From positions 1-9,942 of the forward strand of contig CAIRNC010000326.1 in assembly GCA_903879875.1 (NCBI GenBank): DNA of 9,942 bases, given 5' to 3'. The stretch is from an uncultured Bacteroidota bacterium (GTDB lineage: Bacteria > Bacteroidota > Bacteroidia > Flavobacteriales > Flavobacteriaceae). The notes beneath the pieces are model-generated. The model had not been told where the DNA came from and did no database searches. It saw only the letters and a list, made by a program, of their open reading frames with translations. A program made the translations under genes and the position numbers. Below are positions 7,732-9,942 of the stretch, in pieces (the first letter of the stretch is position 1; every line of letters starts with the position of its first letter).

Positions 7732-8091
7732 TTAAAAATGATAAAAAGCATCTTCTAAATGTTCTATTTTGAATTCTTGTCCTTCTTTATGAATGGCAAT
7801 GATATCAAAACGCACTTCAACATCTAAGTCGTTCGACAACACATATTCATTGACTGCTTTTACTAAAAGTTGTATTTTTTTTGGTTTAACAAAGTCTTGA
7901 GGCAAACCAAAATCCAAACTCGACCGGGTTTTCACTTCTACAATGGCAAGTGTATTTTCTTTTTTGGCAATAATATCAATCTCGGCTTTTTGAAAAGTCC
8001 AGTTGGTCTCTAGAATTTCATAACCTTTGTTTTGAAGAAAAGCAACGGCAAATTCTTCTCCAAACTTCCCTAATTCGTTATGCGCTGCCAT
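7732..8091 (-). CDS. yraN: YraN/UPF0102 family protein, predicted PD-(D/E)XK nuclease fold
   Basis: A small soluble protein of 119 residues, the normal length for the family. The restriction-endonuclease-like motifs are visible: GEEFAVAFL (11-19), AEIDIIA (36-42, with E37 and D39) and VEVKTR (51-56, with E52 and K54), followed by a lysine-rich PKK segment. The motif usually reads GEIDL; here the glycine is alanine, a conservative change that leaves the acidic residues intact. The family resembles Holliday-junction-resolvase-like nucleases but its biochemical role is not established, and I do not assign one. It starts 18 bases after the stop of the LD-carboxypeptidase gene on the same strand, so the two are probably one transcript. 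There is no Shine-Dalgarno sequence. No clear terminator separates it from the ACT-gene promoter. Confidence 0.93.
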   Translation of the reverse strand: MAAHNELGKFGEEFAVAFLQNKGYEILETNWTFQKAEIDIIAKKENTLAIVEVKTRSSLDFGLPQDFVKPKKIQLLVKAVNEYVLSNDLDVEVRFDIIAIHKEGQEFKIEHLEDAFYHF

Positions 8092-8109
8092 AAAAGTGAG
8101 CCGATTAAA

Positions 8110-9075
8110 TTAATGAAACTTAAGCGTGGTTTCTTTGTCATTCACTTCCAATTTCGTTTTTGTGCCGAAAATTAATGTGTTGTTGTTATGGATATGCCCG
8201 GCTGGAAAATTGAAAACAACTGGAAAAGAATATTGTTTAGTTACATCAAGTATAATCTGATGCGCCGTTTTTCCCCAAGGAATTTCGTTGTCGTGCATTT
8301 TTGTAAAACTTCCAACCACTAATCCTTGAAGATTATCAAAGCAGCCACAACGTTTCAAACTCATCATCATCCGATCTACGTGGTACAAATATTCGTCTAA
8401 ATCTTCTAGAAAAAGAATTTTTCCTTTGCAATCCAGTTGTGAAGCAGAGCCCATTAAACTGTATAAAATTGAAAGATTTCCACCAATCAATTCACCTTCT
8501 GCAACACCCAATCGGTTTTCATTTTCGCAAGGAACCGTATAGTCTAATTTTTCGCCAAACAATGCTTTCCGTAACGTTTCTTCCACTGCTGCCGAAGCTT
8601 TTTCAATATTTACAGGCATGATGCCATGAATAGAAGCAAAGCCCAATTTGTTTAAATGACTGTGCAAAACCGTCACATCGCTAAAGCCAATAATCCATTT
8701 TGGATTGGTTTTGAATGTAGAAAAGTCAATTAAATCAATCATTCTAACGGTGCCGTAGCCGCCTCGCACACACCAAATCGCTTTTATATTGGGGTTTTCC
8801 AGTTGGGTCTGAAAATCGGCAGCGCGATCAACATCAGTTCCAGCAAGTTGATGGTTGTCTAATCCGATACTTTTGCCAATGACTACTTCTAAACCCCAAC
8901 TTTTCATTAAAGCAATAGCGGGTTTTAGATTGTCGTCAATGTTTTTTCTGGCAGTAGCCACTATGGCAATTGTGTCGCCTTTTTTCAAAAATTCAGGGGT
9001 TTTCATAGCGTTTTGAGCATAGTTGATAAAATAATTAAAGCACAAAAGAAATAAAAAATAGTTTCTTAAATTCAT
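8110..9075 (-). CDS. ldcA: LD-carboxypeptidase (peptidase family S66)
   Basis: A serine peptidase of 321 residues of the family that removes the terminal D-alanine from tetrapeptide muropeptides during peptidoglycan recycling. The core begins with FLKKGDTIAIVATAR (29-43). The expected catalytic triad is present: S132 in GFSDVT, E224 in LEDLDEYLYHVDRMM, and H294 in PAGHIHNN; WCVRGGYG (101-108) is the usual family segment. Residues 1-21 look like a signal peptide, hydrophobic and ending YAQ as often seen in Bacteroidota, which would place the enzyme in the periplasm. A second in-frame ATG at codon 24 (9004-9006) would give a cytosolic enzyme starting MKTPEFLKKGD, the location known for E. coli LdcA. 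I keep the longer start because the hydrophobic extension is unlikely to be accidental, but the choice is open. yraN follows after 18 bases. Confidence 0.93.
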   Translation of the reverse strand: MNLRNYFLFLLCFNYFINYAQNAMKTPEFLKKGDTIAIVATARKNIDDNLKPAIALMKSWGLEVVIGKSIGLDNHQLAGTDVDRAADFQTQLENPNIKAIWCVRGGYGTVRMIDLIDFSTFKTNPKWIIGFSDVTVLHSHLNKLGFASIHGIMPVNIEKASAAVEETLRKALFGEKLDYTVPCENENRLGVAEGELIGGNLSILYSLMGSASQLDCKGKILFLEDLDEYLYHVDRMMMSLKRCGCFDNLQGLVVGSFTKMHDNEIPWGKTAHQIILDVTKQYSFPVVFNFPAGHIHNNNTLIFGTKTKLEVNDKETTLKFH

Positions 9076-9140
9076 TTTCTATACAATTTTAATGTTTTTA
9101 AGTAGCAATTTCATGATGTTGTTTTGTCTTTGGTTTTTTG

Positions 9141-9167
9141 AAAGTTGATGTATGGAAAATCAACTTT
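9141..9167. repeat. Perfect 9-bp inverted repeat in the ldcA leader, with a further half-site upstream
   Basis: AAAGTTGAT (9141-9149) and ATCAACTTT (9159-9167) are perfect complements around a 9-base loop. No T run follows on either strand, so it is not an intrinsic terminator. The word AAAATCAAC recurs at 9156-9164 and 9197-9205, the second copy covering the predicted -33 element. It could be an operator pair, or a hairpin at the 5' end of the ldcA transcript. Confidence 0.6.
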
Positions 9168-9175
9168 AATTCCCT

Positions 9176-9204
9176 CAAAAATAATCAAATTATTGAAAAA
9201 TCAA
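9176..9204 (-). promoter_or_regulatory. Possible promoter of the ldcA-yraN unit
   Basis: On the minus strand, TTG (complement of 9202-9204), 18 bases, then TATTTTTG (complement of 9176-9183), which fits TAnnTTTG. The -33 element is only TTG and is preceded by G. Transcription would start near 9170, leaving a leader of about 95 bases that begins with the hairpin at 9141-9167. No better candidate lies nearer the start codon. Confidence 0.5.
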
Positions 9205-9285
9205 CGGTTTACTTTTAAATATACTTATTCTAGAAGCTTAACTTTAAAGACATGTGCAAACTAAACGGCAAATCACTCTAAAATC

Positions 9286-9942
9286 CTAATCGAACCGAAT
9301 GGCTTTTACAGGAGATATTTTGGTGATAATGTAGGAAGGAATCAATAATACGAGCAAACAGATAAAAACAGTGCCTAGATTGAGTAATAAAATATAGGTC
9401 CAATTGAGATAAACAGGAGCAACGTTGACATAATAGTTTTCGGGATTGAGTTGAATAATGCCAAAATATTTTTGAATCAGTAGCAAACCAATACCTATAA
9501 AATTGCCCCAAAACAATCCTCGAACGATGAGATAAAATGCGTTGTATAGAAATATTTTTCGCACCGTCCAATTGTTAGCGCCCAATGCTTTTAGAATGCC
9601 AATCATCTGGGTGCGCTCCAAAATCAAGACCAAAAGTGCCACAACCATATTGATAGTAGCGACAACTACCATTACTATTAAAATAACAATGATGTTGAAA
9701 TCGAAAAGTTTGAGCCATTCAAATATATAGCCAAATTTCTCGACAATAGTTTGGGTATTTAGCGTCGAGCTGGTTTGAGCATACACTTCTTCGCCTTTGG
9801 TTTTTATAGCATCAAAATCGTCTATAAAAATTTCAAAAGCCCCGATTTGGTCGGATTGCCAGTGATTGATGTGTTGAATATGGCGAATGTCGCCAAGAAT
9901 ATAAGTGCTGTCAAATTCTTGAAAACCCGAGTTGTAAATGCC
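9286..9942 (-). CDS. LolC/LolE-type ABC transporter permease, C-terminal part (5' end outside window)
   Basis: The frame is open from the right edge to the TAG at 9286-9288, giving 218 residues with no start in view; the GTG at 9784-9786 is internal. Residues 1-60 are the end of an extracytoplasmic (MacB-like) domain. Three membrane segments follow at about 82-108, 131-157 and 181-205, with the cytoplasmic coupling segment ERTQMIGILKALGANNWTVR between the first two. The loop LNPENYYVNVAPVYLNW and the ending SPVKAIRFD are typical of the lipoprotein-releasing LolC/LolE group of the FtsX family. The known role of that group is to extract outer-membrane lipoproteins from the inner membrane with the LolD ATPase. 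No lolD gene is in the window. No hairpin terminator is visible after the stop, so read-through toward ldcA is possible. Other FtsX-like exporters remain an alternative. Confidence 0.88.
   Translation of the reverse strand, partial: GIYNSGFQEFDSTYILGDIRHIQHINHWQSDQIGAFEIFIDDFDAIKTKGEEVYAQTSSTLNTQTIVEKFGYIFEWLKLFDFNIIVILIVMVVVATINMVVALLVLILERTQMIGILKALGANNWTVRKIFLYNAFYLIVRGLFWGNFIGIGLLLIQKYFGIIQLNPENYYVNVAPVYLNWTYILLLNLGTVFICLLVLLIPSYIITKISPVKAIRFD

Noticed and set aside
9141..9167. Perfect hairpin as an intrinsic terminator for the permease gene
   Set aside because: Neither strand has a T tract after the stem (minus strand continues CAAAAAACC), so it lacks the terminator signature.
9784..9786. 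GTG as the start of the permease gene
   Set aside because: The frame stays open upstream to the window edge and encodes plausible extracytoplasmic-domain sequence, so the GTG is internal and the gene is partial.
1..9942. CRISPR array, tRNA or rRNA gene, or a defence or phage cluster
   Set aside because: I saw no regularly spaced direct repeats, no tRNA-like cloverleaf or rRNA sequence, and all sizeable frames belong to housekeeping families or the ACT protein.

Overview
The window is A+T-rich chromosomal DNA that looks like a member of the Bacteroidota, most likely a flavobacterium. Four things point there: promoters of the TTTG-N18-20-TAnnTTTG type used by the Bacteroidota primary sigma factor, almost no Shine-Dalgarno sequences in front of the starts, a replicative polymerase with an exonuclease fused to its N-terminus, and protein sequences of flavobacterial character. 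I could run no database search, so genus level is inference.

Layout, left to right. Bases 1-182 hold the 3' tail of an unrecognised + strand gene (possibly a transposase) and a strong intrinsic terminator. After a stretch of about 100 bases with only a weak inverted repeat comes a promoter and dnaE (345-4871, +), the DNA polymerase III alpha subunit with a DnaQ-like proofreading exonuclease at its N-terminus. A terminator closes dnaE. A near-perfect promoter then drives lepA (5145-6941, +), elongation factor 4, which ends in another hairpin terminator.

From 6995 to the right edge every gene is on the minus strand. In transcription order, right to left, these are: the C-terminal part of a LolC/LolE-type ABC permease (9286-9942, cut by the window edge); an S66-family LD-carboxypeptidase with a possible signal peptide (8110-9075); a YraN/UPF0102 nuclease-like protein (7732-8091) only 18 bases behind it, so probably co-transcribed; and a small protein with a C-terminal aspartokinase-type ACT domain but no kinase (6995-7666), which has its own consensus promoter with a palindrome over the -33 element. 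lepA and the ACT gene converge.

Functionally this is mostly core machinery: replication with proofreading, translation, peptidoglycan recycling or turnover, and lipoprotein transport. I see no CRISPR array, tRNA or rRNA, no prophage, and no defence or secondary-metabolite cluster. The parts most worth a second look are the exonuclease-polymerase fusion with an eroded PHP site, the orphan ACT protein with its operator-like palindrome, and the repeat-rich leader and alternative starts of the LD-carboxypeptidase. None is strong evidence for a new system.
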